From Planococcus citri (Eukaryota > Arthropoda > Insecta > Hemiptera > Pseudococcidae): 64,000 bases of DNA. Within the stretch, counting starts at the first letter, position 1. Every line of letters begins with the position of its first letter. The stretch lies in the NCBI RefSeq assembly GCF_950023065.1, contig NC_088677.1:60847469-60911468 (forward strand), read 5' to 3'. This document shows, piece by piece, positions 12,900 to 22,614 of this stretch. The notes beneath the pieces were generated by a model that did no database searches, was not told the origin of the DNA, and saw only the letters and a list, made by a program, of their open reading frames with translations. A program made the translations under genes and the position numbers.

Positions 12900-14135
12900 T
12901 ATTTTAAAATTTCCATCAATTATAATACACAAATAAAGACAACGATATGAGAAATAGCTAATAAAGATGCAAAATGGTTCTATTTATCCGAATATTCGAT
13001 ACAAACAATACGATTTATTTTAATCGATAATACAAATTGAGGTATTTTCTTCATTAATTTGATCTCGGTGGATTCTCACTAGTTTTTCGAGCTCTAAAAT
13101 TTTCATTTTTTTCGAGACAGTAATAAAGTACTTACGGATTAATACTTACAACAGAAAAAATGTTTCACTACTAAAAAAGTGAATCTCTACTTTGATACTG
13201 TCTCGAAAAACTTAATTCAAGTTCCAATCGTTTCAATAATAATAAATAAATTTAAAGAAATGAGTGGAACTTCGTTACAAACGCGATGAATTATTATTTT
13301 TTTTACACAAAACTAATGTAGAAATTAATTCTAAATTATACAACAATTTAACATTACTTTGATACTAATCCAGAGTACGGTAAAAATTAAAAAAATTGAT
13401 GCAATAGGTAATTCCACAAGAGTACAACTCGAGAAAAACAAAAAAAATAATATTTTACAACACACAAAACTATAACTATACAATATTACAATATGAAAAT
13501 ATTACCATAATACAGATCCAACAGACCGAAAATGTCTTAAAATCTACGTAAACCTATCGATTAAAAAATCTTAAACGTTAAAATGTCGTACTAAAACTAA
13601 ATCATAATTTTAAGTGGTCTTACAATGTTCCACTTATGATTAAAACATAAAATTAATTCTTGAATTGTACGATTCTTACAATTATGTAGAAAGTTTTCAA
13701 CTATAAAAACACACAAGCTTGTTAAGCTTAAATAATAAAACTTAAATTTTAAATAGAGAAAAAATCACATTATTGTCAATAATATTTTGACTCCATAATA
13801 AAACTATCTAAGTACTGAAAAAAGCGTGCGTGTTGATTTAAATAATGTTGAAAAATTAAGACAGAAAAGAGAAAAAAAACAGTTGATATCAAAATCATTA
13901 TAATAAACATACGAGTGAGTCAAACGCTTAATCTATAAATTGAATAATACCCCAGAATAATTTATACCGCCATTATATGATGGTAGCAGTGTGCTAGGGT
14001 GAAAACAAACAAAGAAATAATTATATTTCCAAACTGAGATCGCTTTTGTCAACGTAGCATGGAGATACAACCATATAAAATAGCGTTAAAAATTTATTTC
14101 CAAAAAAAAAAAAAAACAGAAACTGAACACTGAGT
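12900..14135. other. AT-rich region downstream of PIG-M, probable 3' UTR
   Basis: About 1.2 kb with no open frame of note, directly after the PIG-M stop on the minus strand. It is strongly AT-rich and contains the stem-loop at 13108-13210. Part of it is likely the PIG-M 3' UTR. Confidence 0.4.
13108..13210. repeat. 103-bp stem-loop
   Basis: Arms 13108-13130 and 13188-13210 pair over 23 positions with two mismatches (shared block TTTTTCGAGACAGTA). Inside the loop, TTCACT and AGTGAA can form a second small hairpin. It may be a structured 3' UTR element, a small foldback element or a pre-miRNA-like hairpin. The loop is long for a microRNA precursor. Confidence 0.55.
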
Positions 14136-15368
14136 CTAATCAACTTTCTTCAGATATTGAGTATTGTAGGAATTGATAAAAGTACTCAAAATCCAAACGT
14201 TGACAGAGAAAAATAATATACTGCTTGCGTGTATCGCCGCAAACGTAGGACGTCCTTCGAACTCTAATAAGTAAGCTGATGCTAGCCAAGCCGCCTGTGA
14301 TCCGATCCACGCCGATAGAATTCCAATCACTTTGTTCTTCGATATGGTGATCGAAGGTAAGAACAAAGGTAGCAAGGATAAAAACCATACGAAATATTGC
14401 GACGTGAGAACTTTGTTGAAAACGACGAAAATAAAAGCGGAGCAGTACAAGTTGAATGGCAGATGGCGTAAGGTGTTGTATTTGACGGTGACGGCGATCA
14501 AAAGCACGATTTGAGGTACGATGACCAACAAGGCTTTGGTGATTTTCGGATCAAACAGGGTGAAATTCTTGGTCACGTAGTCCGGTACAAATGCATCCAA
14601 GTATTGAACGTAGAAGTACAACGAGAAGTTATGTTGGACGTCTTTTCGGTACACGTGATAGAGGATACTTTCTTCGACGAACTTGAATCCGTAAACGTAA
14701 TAGAATAATCCGGTCAGAGAAGCCAACGTGGTCGCGAAACTGAATGCGAACTTGAGTTTGTCTTTGTAAGTGTGACCTAAAGTCAACGCAGATGTAATTC
14801 TGCCAGCAGTCACCAAGAAAGGTAAAACGAACACAAACGGATACAGTCTAAGATGAGTACTAACTGCCAACAAGGCTCCGGATACCAAATAGTTCTCCTT
14901 CAATTGAAAATACAAAGTCAGAAGTACGAACAGAGATGAAAACGAATCCAAATTACCCCTGGTGCTGATGATAATCGGTAAAGGATTGTATAGCCATAAC
15001 TGAGCACACTGTAAAGCTTTCTTCTCGACTCCGTAGATCAATAAAACAATCTTATAAATCGTATAGGCGACCAATACATCGAAAACTGAAGCCAGAAGTT
15101 TACCAAACACTGGATGCAGAAGAACATTCGGTGTTACTAGATAAGCGACGATGGGAGAATATCTGAACGTATGGTAATTGTAAGGTGAACGTTGAGCAAT
15201 AACTTCTTTGGCAGCTAAGGTGAATACTTTGTAATCTACATCTGTGTACTTTAATTTAAAGTAAGAATCGTGCACTACGCTGTAGGCAGTCAATACGACA
15301 CGAACGAGTAATCCAATACCGAAATGGTATTGTACATTGGTTGGTTTAAACTTTAAAACTGGAGCCAT
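14136..15368 (-). CDS. PIGM: GPI mannosyltransferase 1 (PIG-M), 410 aa
   Basis: PIG-M is the ER-membrane catalytic subunit that adds the first mannose to the GPI anchor precursor, using dolichol-phosphate-mannose, and works with PIG-X. The reading frame is intronless and 410 aa, close to the usual length. The lumenal DxD motif typical of the family is in YTDVDYKVFT near residue 42, followed by RSPYNYHTFRYSP and the conserved TPNVLLHPVFGKLL. Many hydrophobic helices follow to the C-terminus. The start is ATG at 15368-15366 (MAPVLKF); no closer in-frame ATG exists downstream that keeps the N-terminal helix. Only 12 bases separate it from the stop of NDUFAF8 on the same strand, and no promoter can fit between them, so the two are probably carried on one mRNA. 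Confidence 0.95.
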   Translation of the reverse strand: MAPVLKFKPTNVQYHFGIGLLVRVVLTAYSVVHDSYFKLKYTDVDYKVFTLAAKEVIAQRSPYNYHTFRYSPIVAYLVTPNVLLHPVFGKLLASVFDVLVAYTIYKIVLLIYGVEKKALQCAQLWLYNPLPIIISTRGNLDSFSSLFVLLTLYFQLKENYLVSGALLAVSTHLRLYPFVFVLPFLVTAGRITSALTLGHTYKDKLKFAFSFATTLASLTGLFYYVYGFKFVEESILYHVYRKDVQHNFSLYFYVQYLDAFVPDYVTKNFTLFDPKITKALLVIVPQIVLLIAVTVKYNTLRHLPFNLYCSAFIFVVFNKVLTSQYFVWFLSLLPLFLPSITISKNKVIGILSAWIGSQAAWLASAYLLEFEGRPTFAAIHASSILFFSVNVWILSTFINSYNTQYLKKVD

Positions 15369-15380
15369 CTTATACAAACT

Positions 15381-15581
15381 TTACAAACGAGTTCCAAGTT
15401 TAGCAGCGCTACATATTATACATTTCTTGAAATTCTGGAACTCCTTCAAACAAGCATTCTGCTGTACGTCGTCTTGTTTAGATAATATACACGTTGCGTA
15501 AAATCTGCTCTCGTTTTTGCAGTCGGCGATAAAACGTGGATACAAACGTATTCTAGATTTCGCTTTGTTCACAGAGTCCAT
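15381..15581 (-). CDS. NDUFAF8: complex I assembly factor NDUFAF8, 66 aa
   Basis: This small twin CX9C protein belongs to the mitochondrial intermembrane-space/matrix CHCH class; NDUFAF8 supports NDUFAF5 in complex I assembly. The sequence shows two CX9C pairs: C-KNESRFYAT-C and C-LKEFQNFKK-C. The N-terminal segment KAKSRIRLYPRF resembles the basic stretch RVRSRLRAFPER of the human protein. Length (66 aa) fits the family (about 74). A TTTTACAG acceptor lies just upstream of the ATG, so a 5' UTR intron is likely. The TAA stop is in the same frame as PIG-M, four sense codons before its ATG. The gene is therefore the upstream cistron of a dicistronic unit, or the N-terminal part of a readthrough product. 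Confidence 0.85.
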   Translation of the reverse strand: MDSVNKAKSRIRLYPRFIADCKNESRFYATCILSKQDDVQQNACLKEFQNFKKCIICSAAKLGTRL

Positions 15582-16556
15582 CAGCTAATCTGTAAAATAC
15601 ACGTTCTAAATTATAAAGTCTAGTAAAACTGAAACTGGAAGATGCATCTCATCGTTGTTTGAACATGAATTACCAATTTCGAAGCACATTTTCAACGATT
15701 TAACTCAAAAATGTAAAATGATAATGATATCGCGTTCAAGGTAAATATGCCGGTAGACGCCGATAGATAAAAATGTCTATTTTAGGAAAACCGTACTTAC
15801 AAGCAACACATCCGCCAAATTTCAACGGTAACCCAGATTTTAACTCGATAGCTTACGAATGAGTTATTTCACTAGTGAATTGAATTATAACTAAATTATA
15901 ACACTGAAATATTTTTCACTACTCAAAAAAGGTAATAATATATAAACCGTTTACGTTACGAATTTGAAAAAATGTTCGTTTGTGTATCAACTATCAAATC
16001 AAGGAAAGGAAACGGAAAGCATGGTGGAGACGGGTGGAGACAATGTGGAGGGGACTTGGAACAATACACACTAACGCCCCCCCCCCCGGAGCACAATGGT
16101 TCAATTTCTTTGACTTTAGTGATTGGAAGATTTAACAGCATTTTGAATTTTATCACTTGTTTTTGTTTTTCTTTCCCCTTTCCCCTTCTGGAAAAGTGTT
16201 TTTTTTTGCAAATTCATTTATTTTTATGTACGTCGTATATTCTCAATGAATTGAATTTTTTTTTTTGCAATAGTTAAATAATATAATTTGCATCCTTTGT
16301 TGAGACAGTGTGAGATTTATTTGAGTGTGGTTTAATAATCTTTCATAATCATCCTTCATCCTTGAATCGTCATCATCAGTCATCAGCTTTGGCAAGAAAA
16401 GCTCAAAGATTCATTTTTTTTATGTTCAAATAATTGCTGTGGAAATTGAAATTCAAATTACAGGTTTGTTAATTTATGGTATTTTTAAAATCAATTTTCA
16501 ATAAATTCATTGAAAATGTCATCTCTTCATGTCCTACTACGTTTTTCTATTCCAGA
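15582..16556. other. divergent intergenic region
   Basis: Lies between NDUFAF8/PIG-M (-) and the first oxidoreductase gene (+), so it should hold both promoters. It contains the second dispersed repeat (16099-16207) and a poly-C run at 16078-16087. A TTCCAG acceptor abuts the oxidoreductase ATG, so an upstream non-coding exon is likely. No clear TATA box was seen. Confidence 0.5.
16099..16207. repeat. dispersed repeat, copy 2
   Basis: Matches 10586-10697 in the same orientation with a handful of substitutions and short indels. Both copies are upstream of minus-strand housekeeping genes (XPD and NDUFAF8/PIG-M). Confidence 0.7.
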
Positions 16557-18439
16557 ATGTCCGTCAGCGATAAACTAGATGTGATCATTTTCGGTGCCAC
16601 TGCATTCACCGGTAAATGTGTTGTCAGAGAATTTATATCCCTCAATGAGAACAAATACAGCTGGGCTATTGCTGGAAGAAATGAAAACAAATTACGAGAA
16701 GTGTTGGAATGGGCTTCCGTCAAATCAGGTTTACTTTTTTATCTCACCGAGTATCATTTTTGAAATGAATGCCGAGCTAAACTTATTTAAAATTTCGGTT
16801 TTAGGGCAAGATGTTACTAAAATCCCTATAATCATTTGCAACTGTGAAGATGAACCTAGCCTCAACAAAATGGCACAAAGAGGACGAGTAGTAATCAATT
16901 GTTGTGGACCTTATCGATTATATGGTGAACCGGTGGTTAAAGCTTGTATCGAAAATGGAACTCATCATGTTGATGTTAGCGGAGAACCTGAGGTACATTT
17001 ATAAGACAAACTTGTTAAAAATGACTCCAGTTTTTAATTCCTATTATTCAATTTTTAGTATATGGAAAGCATTCAACTGTATTATCATGAAGCTGCTGAG
17101 AAAAAAGGGTCTTATATCATCAGTGCTTGCGCTTTTGAAAGTGTTTGTTGTGATTTAGGGGTGATTCACATAGTTAATAATTTTCCAGGTAAAAATATCG
17201 AATTTTTTTTTGAAAAATTAGTATGAAAACTCGATCTAATTTTCTCATTTATTTAGGAGAAGTCAATTCCATCGAATCGTTTTTGACCTTTAAGGGAAAA
17301 TCGGATGTGAGCGAGTCTACCTTCAAGTATTTAAAAAAACGTCTGTGTTAGAAGTTATACATTTTCACCAATGAATTAATTTTCAGGAAGCCGCAGGAAA
17401 TATTGGTTCTTGGGAAAGTACCGTATACGCAGTCGCGAACGAGAAAAACATGATACGAATTCGTAAACAGTTACATTCGTCATTAAATGAACCAAAATTA
17501 GAGCCTCGGCTGAAATCTAGGTATGTGATACTCAATAGTCGAGGCATAATTGTTCAAGTTGAGACCATTTTCATTAACCACCGTTCTTTTCAGGTTTGTT
17601 ATACACAGATGCGAGTTATTCAATAACAAGTTCGCGTTAATATTTCCGGAACCGGATCGATCGGTAGTATTCCGAACGCAAATGTTTCTGCGTAATTACT
17701 ACAGACAACGTCCGGTGCAGTTTAACGCTTATTTGGTTTGCCCATCATTGAAATTTATGATTGGATTGTTTCTTGTCGGGTTCTTCCTAGTTGTATTTTC
17801 CAAGTTTAGTTTCGGCCGACGCCTTCTATTAAAAGTAAACGTCTTTGCCATAGTTTATAATCAAGCTATGATATGAATTTTAATTAATCTATAGTTTGAA
17901 ATATTCGTATGTTCCAGTATCCGGAATTCTTCTCTTGTGGGATCATATCGTCAAAAGGACCATCGGAAGAAGCTATTGTGAATTCCTCGGCTTGTTTCAG
18001 GTTCATAGTACAAGGTTGGACTAAAGAAATTGCCGATAAGTTCGAAAATAAGGAAGAAATCAATGTTCCTACCAATAAAAAAATTGTGGCTGAGGTATAG
18101 TGTTATGATTTTTGTAGATTGCGATTTTTTGTTTCATTGTTGAATATTTTATTGTTTTATAGGTGTCTTGTAAAAATCAGGCGTACGGCTTTACTTCCAA
18201 AGCAGCTATTAACGGAGCGTTTACAATTCTACGGGAATCCGATAAAATGCCATCTAGGTATGAATTCTTTTATCTTGAAAATGTTACTGTCTTTACCTTC
18301 TGTTTCGGGTATAACTAATTTACATTTCTGTCTTTACAGAGGTGGAGTGTATACTCCCGGAGGAGCTTTTTCTCGAACTAGCTTTTTTGATCGGTTGTTA
18401 AAAGATGGCGCGTCTTTCAAGATTTTGGAAGAAGCTTAA
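16557..18439 (+). CDS. saccharopine dehydrogenase-like oxidoreductase, copy 1 (428 aa)
   Basis: Homolog of SCCPDH, an NAD(P)-binding oxidoreductase-like protein linked to lipid droplets; its substrate is not firmly known. Nine exons in phase: 16557-16728, 16805-16992, 17059-17188, 17257-17306, 17387-17520, 17594-17834, 17918-18094, 18163-18257 and 18340-18439. The total is 429 codons with the stop, matching the human length. The Rossmann glycine motif is IIFGATAFTGK (residues about 9-19). Conserved blocks include VVINCCGPYRLYGEPVVKAC, then PVQFNAY, a hydrophobic membrane segment (IGLFLVGFFLVVF) before KFSFGRRLLLKYPEFFS, and GGVYTPGGAFSRTSFFDRL. Unlike copy 2, the otherwise conserved G-x-DS-P-x-DLGV block reads CAFESVCCDLGV, losing the Pro and the Asp. 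It may be a neofunctionalised or weakened copy. Confidence 0.95.
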
Positions 18440-19579
18440 TGGAAAATAATCGATCTTACTCGTATATACCTCTGTTCGAACGAGACTGTTGAAATGGTCA
18501 GAAAGAAGAAAACGCCCCGCTGGACATTTCATCAGTTGCATAATTTCTGGATATCTCTTTTTTGTTTTGTTGCATTTTTTTTTTACTTACAGTTCTCATA
18601 TCAGAGTTACCTACATTCCTAAATATTCATCAAAGTTTTTATTGATTTTTTATACTTTTTGAAAGTTGTTTAGATTTATCAGTGCATTTTATGATTGCAT
18701 TTTTATTCGTTTACTATTACTGGGTTAACTGGGTATTGATAGGATATTGATTTAAGGGCTGGTACCTCTACATACCGATGTCGGTGAATTTATTAGATAT
18801 TAAAAGTATATTCGTAAGGTCATAATCATAACTAACTATTCAATATTCATACAAATGGAAATGCAATTCTCATTGTGCCTTTATTATTGGTGATTCGAAT
18901 AAATACGTTGTTATTGTTTAAATTTTTAAATTTATGGTTCAGGTAGCTATCACTTTTCAATGAATGAAAAACACCTGTTGAACCTTTCTGGACGTTTCAA
19001 CTCTTATCAGACAACTTTGCTGATAAGTGCTGATAAAGTTGGCGGATGAATGAAAACGACACGCATTTCATTTAGTATTTACTGAGTATATATATGATGC
19101 TGATCTAGATCCAGGAGTAATTTTTTTATTGAAGTTGAAATCAATAATGGTGAATTACCAGATTTGAAATCCGAAGTAAGTAGATTGACTAAGATTGATG
19201 GCTCTCTATTGTATAGGACAATCAATCCTAAGTGAAACGATACTGTTTTTCTACCATCAGATTACAATGAACTCTGGTATGAAATATTATACGTACAACA
19301 TGATGTCATTTTATTCCGTATGGCTCATTCCTCTATCCTAATTCTATTTTATATCTCTTTTCTCTTGTGAGCATCTTCATTCATCACTCGCTCGAGGAAA
19401 CTTCCATGTTAACATGTTTCTTGATAAGGTTTTAATGAGACAATATTATGTGCATTTTTAATTAGAATAGGCGATGATCCGATGATTAGTCACGAGAAGC
19501 TAATGTTAATGTTGAATGAAATTTCACTGTAGTGGTATTAATAATCACCAACGTTGGTTCTGTGCATTAGATTCAAAAA
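18440..19579. other. spacer between the tandem oxidoreductase genes
   Basis: The start should be the 3' UTR of copy 1 and the end the 5' region of copy 2. The middle holds a coding-like remnant at 19113-19304. Nothing else is supported. Confidence 0.5.
19113..19304 (+). pseudogene. coding-like remnant, possibly retroelement derived
   Basis: A frame of about 64 codons with one internal stop (TGA near 19233) has protein-like composition. It contains SRLTKIDGSLLYRTINPK, followed by VFLPSDYNELWYEILYVQHD. This order (a GSLLYR-type segment, then VFLPxxY, then a QHD end) resembles the stretch before the zinc-binding part of LTR-retrotransposon integrases. The match is by eye and weak. Confidence 0.3.
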
Positions 19580-21451
19580 ATGGAGCCTTTCAAAGTTGAC
19601 GTAATCATTTTTGGAGCGACCGGTTTCACCGGAAAATATATCGTTGAAGAATGTGCAAATGTAGGATCCGGTCAGTTCACATGGGCTATTGCTGGTAGAA
19701 ATGGTAAAAAACTGCGAGAATTATTGGAGAAAACCAGTGCCAAAACAGGTTGGGTCTTAATATTTTCAAAAAATTGATATCCAAGCAATGGTATATTCTC
19801 ATTTCTACGTCATTTTTCAATTTTTTTATATAGGAATCGACGTGACCAATATTCCGACCATCATTGCAAACTGTGATGACGAACAAAGTCTCGATGAAAT
19901 GGCTAAACAAGGACACGTCGTGATTAATTGCTCTGGTCCTTACAGATTTTACGGCGAGCCTGTCGTCAGAGCTTGCATTCAAAATAGCGTTCATTACGTT
20001 GATGTTTGCGGCGAGCCTGAGGTAAAAAATATTATTATTTGTTCTCAAATTGATGGAATACTCGAGTAATAATGATCTTGTATTTTCATTTGTTGACTTA
20101 GTTCATGGATAAAATGCAATTATTGTATAACGATGCAGCTCAGGCCAACGGATGTTACATTGTTAGTTCTTGTGGAATGGATTCAGTTCCTGTAGATCTT
20201 GGAGTTGTACATTTTATGAAAAATTTTGACGGTGGGATTGAGTATCTGCATTACTTGAGTAAGATGCTTTAAAAAATTGAAAGCAAAGTGTAAATGTTAC
20301 TGATTTTATTTGCAGGTCAAGTGAATTACGTTGAATCTTACATGAGATTCACCAACAACAGAGATACGTATGTAAGTTGAAACGCGTCACTTTGTTACTA
20401 TTCATTTGACCGTCATTCTCTGATTTTAAACCGAATTTCTTCTTAGGAGCCCGTATGTAATGTTACAACTTGGGAAAGTGCTGTTCACGGCTACAGCAAT
20501 ATTAAAAATTTGATCGAAATACGAAGGCAGTTATTCTCGAAAGCTCGAAAATTGAGACCGCAGCCGCTCATTCCTCATCGACCAACTATTCATCGTAGTG
20601 AATTATGCGACAATAAGTACAGTATTACATTCCCAGGAGCTGATAGATCTGTTGTAGTTCGCACTCAGATGTTCTTAGCTGAACAGTGTAATCTGAGACC
20701 GGTTCAATTTAATGCCTTCATGATATGTGATTCGTATTTGATTTTATTGGCCATGTTGATCGTAGGATACTTTTTACAAACTCTTACGAAGTACAGTTTA
20801 GGAAGAACTTTGTTACTGAAGGTAATATTCTTGTTGAGAAATTACTTATGTGTGAATGATCTATGAAATTGGATTAATATCATTTTTATTTCAGTATCCT
20901 GAATATTTTTCATTGGGTATGTTCTCACGAAGTGGTCCATCAGAAGAGGCTTTATCGAGTTCTACGGCGACCTATAAATTCGTTGGAGAAGGATGGTCTT
21001 CTTCTTATTTGAAAAATATCAGCGAGCCAAAGACGATCACTGATCCAGCCAATGTTACTATGACTACGATGGTAAATATATGCCCGATAAATTAAATGAA
21101 TGCTCGTCTCCTTCGAATCTCATTATTTTTTTGGAATTTATTTCTTCAGGTTAATATCAAAAATCCTACTTATGGATTCACTGCCATGTGTGCTGTCCTA
21201 TCTGCTGTGACTTTGCTCAAAGAACCTGAAAATTTACCTCCAAGGTATCTAATGTTGAAATGAAAATACTGCCATGTGGTTGCTTTAGTGTACTATGGAT
21301 TAGTCCTCTCTAATGATGGTGACTTTTTGTTTTGTTTTTTTCTAGAGGTGGTGTTTATACTCCAGGAGGAGCTTTCTACGATACCAAATTCTTGGAGAAT
21401 ATGGAATCTCGCGGTGTAAAGTTTGAAGTTATTGAAACACGCCAGAAATGA
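19580..21451 (+). CDS. saccharopine dehydrogenase-like oxidoreductase, copy 2 (431 aa)
   Basis: Tandem paralog of the gene at 16557-18439. Eight exons in phase: 19580-19748, 19834-20021, 20102-20231, 20316-20371, 20447-20821, 20895-21071, 21150-21244 and 21346-21451, giving 432 codons with the stop. The Rossmann motif is IIFGATGFTGK. The family block SSCGMDSVPVDLGV is intact here, unlike in copy 1. Other conserved parts are VVINCSGPYRFYGEPVVRAC, a hydrophobic segment (LLAMLIVGYFLQTL) before KYSLGRTLLLKYPEYFSLG, and GGVYTPGGAFYDTKF. Exon 5 (375 bases) equals exons 5 plus 6 of copy 1 (134 plus 241) exactly, so one intron was lost here or gained in copy 1. All other intron positions and phases match. 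This copy is the better candidate for the ancestral function. Confidence 0.95.
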
Positions 21452-21570
21452 CGTGCTTCTTTTACTTTTTCTTTTTACCTAAGTTACCGATATAATTTTA
21501 CATTCAATTCGAGGAACTAGATAACTATATGGGTGTTAATGTGATGTACTTGTAAGTTTAGTTTACGAGT

Positions 21571-21779
21571 CGCCAACTTCAATCGAGCTGAAGTTTGGTT
21601 CCCTGAAAGAGCATGTAATGTCACTCAGACCTCTGAACCTAAATTTTCCGTTTTCGATGTTGGTTTTTATATTTTTGGTGAATTTTCAAAAATGTCAGAA
21701 TCAACTGCTGAAAATTTGGTTTTGAGGTCTGGGTGACATGCTCTTTCAGTGAGTCAAATTCCAGCTAGATCGGAGATGG
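21571..21779. mobile_element. MITE with long inverted arms
   Basis: Ends are inverted: CTTCAATCGAGCTGAAGTTTGG..CTGAAAGAGCATG..CAGACCTC on the left against GAGGTCTG..CATGCTCTTTCAG..AGCTAGATCGGAGATGG on the right. Flanking 8-mers TTACGAGT (21563-21570) and TAACGAGT (21780-21787) differ by one base and look like an 8-bp target duplication. The element sits just past the stop codon of the second oxidoreductase gene, probably in or next to its 3' UTR. Confidence 0.65.
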
Positions 21780-21787
21780 TAACGAGT

Positions 21788-22614
21788 TATAAAGGTTCCT
21801 TTGTTAGGTTAGGTATGGGTAATATTGGAAAAATCATGACCACTTATTTAAAAATGCATTCCTTCGCAAGGTTTATTTTTATTTAATTAATTGAAACATA
21901 AGAGTAGTTGTTGAATCGTGAACAAGTTGAAGTACTTATTTGATCTTTTGTTTTATTACATGTAGCAAATATATAATTTAATGAAATCGAATTGACATTC
22001 CAACTTTCTCATTGACGAATTGACCTTATAGTATGGGTATTGAAAAATTATATTAACATCGAAATATGTATATGACAAAGGACAGCCACGACGACCAACA
22101 TTTTCACTATATATTTGAAGTTCGAGGGACCATGTGAAAGAGTATCCTCCTGCAATCAATTTTAGCTTAGGAAGGGAAAAGGCATCAAGAGGGAATCTTC
22201 AACGCCAACGGTTCTCAAGATATGAAATTCAAAGCAGATATTCTCAATATAAAAGAAATCGCACTTTCTCCTCCAAGTGTTGAGTAAATTTTACCCGAAG
22301 TTACTCCAAGTTGGCTAGGAAGAATTCTTCTAGCTTTCAACAAAAGGTTTAGTACCATAACCGTCGTCATAAAATATTCATAACTCTGTTAAAAAGGTAG
22401 CAGGTACGAGAAAACATCAATAAAATTATCGTATTACTCACGAATGAACTTTATTAGCAAAAATGCACATAAAAAAATACCTTATTAGTCGGGCAAAAAA
22501 ATATCACAGAATATACATCAGTTAAGAAACGAAAAAAATTCACCAAGCAGCGAGAAAAAAAACTAAAAAACACGTATCTAGAAAACTATTAATTGAAATT
22601 AATAACCATTAGGT
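21788..22614. other. convergent intergenic region
   Basis: Between the second oxidoreductase gene (+) and And-1 (-). AT-rich; no supported gene. It should hold both 3' UTRs. Confidence 0.4.
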
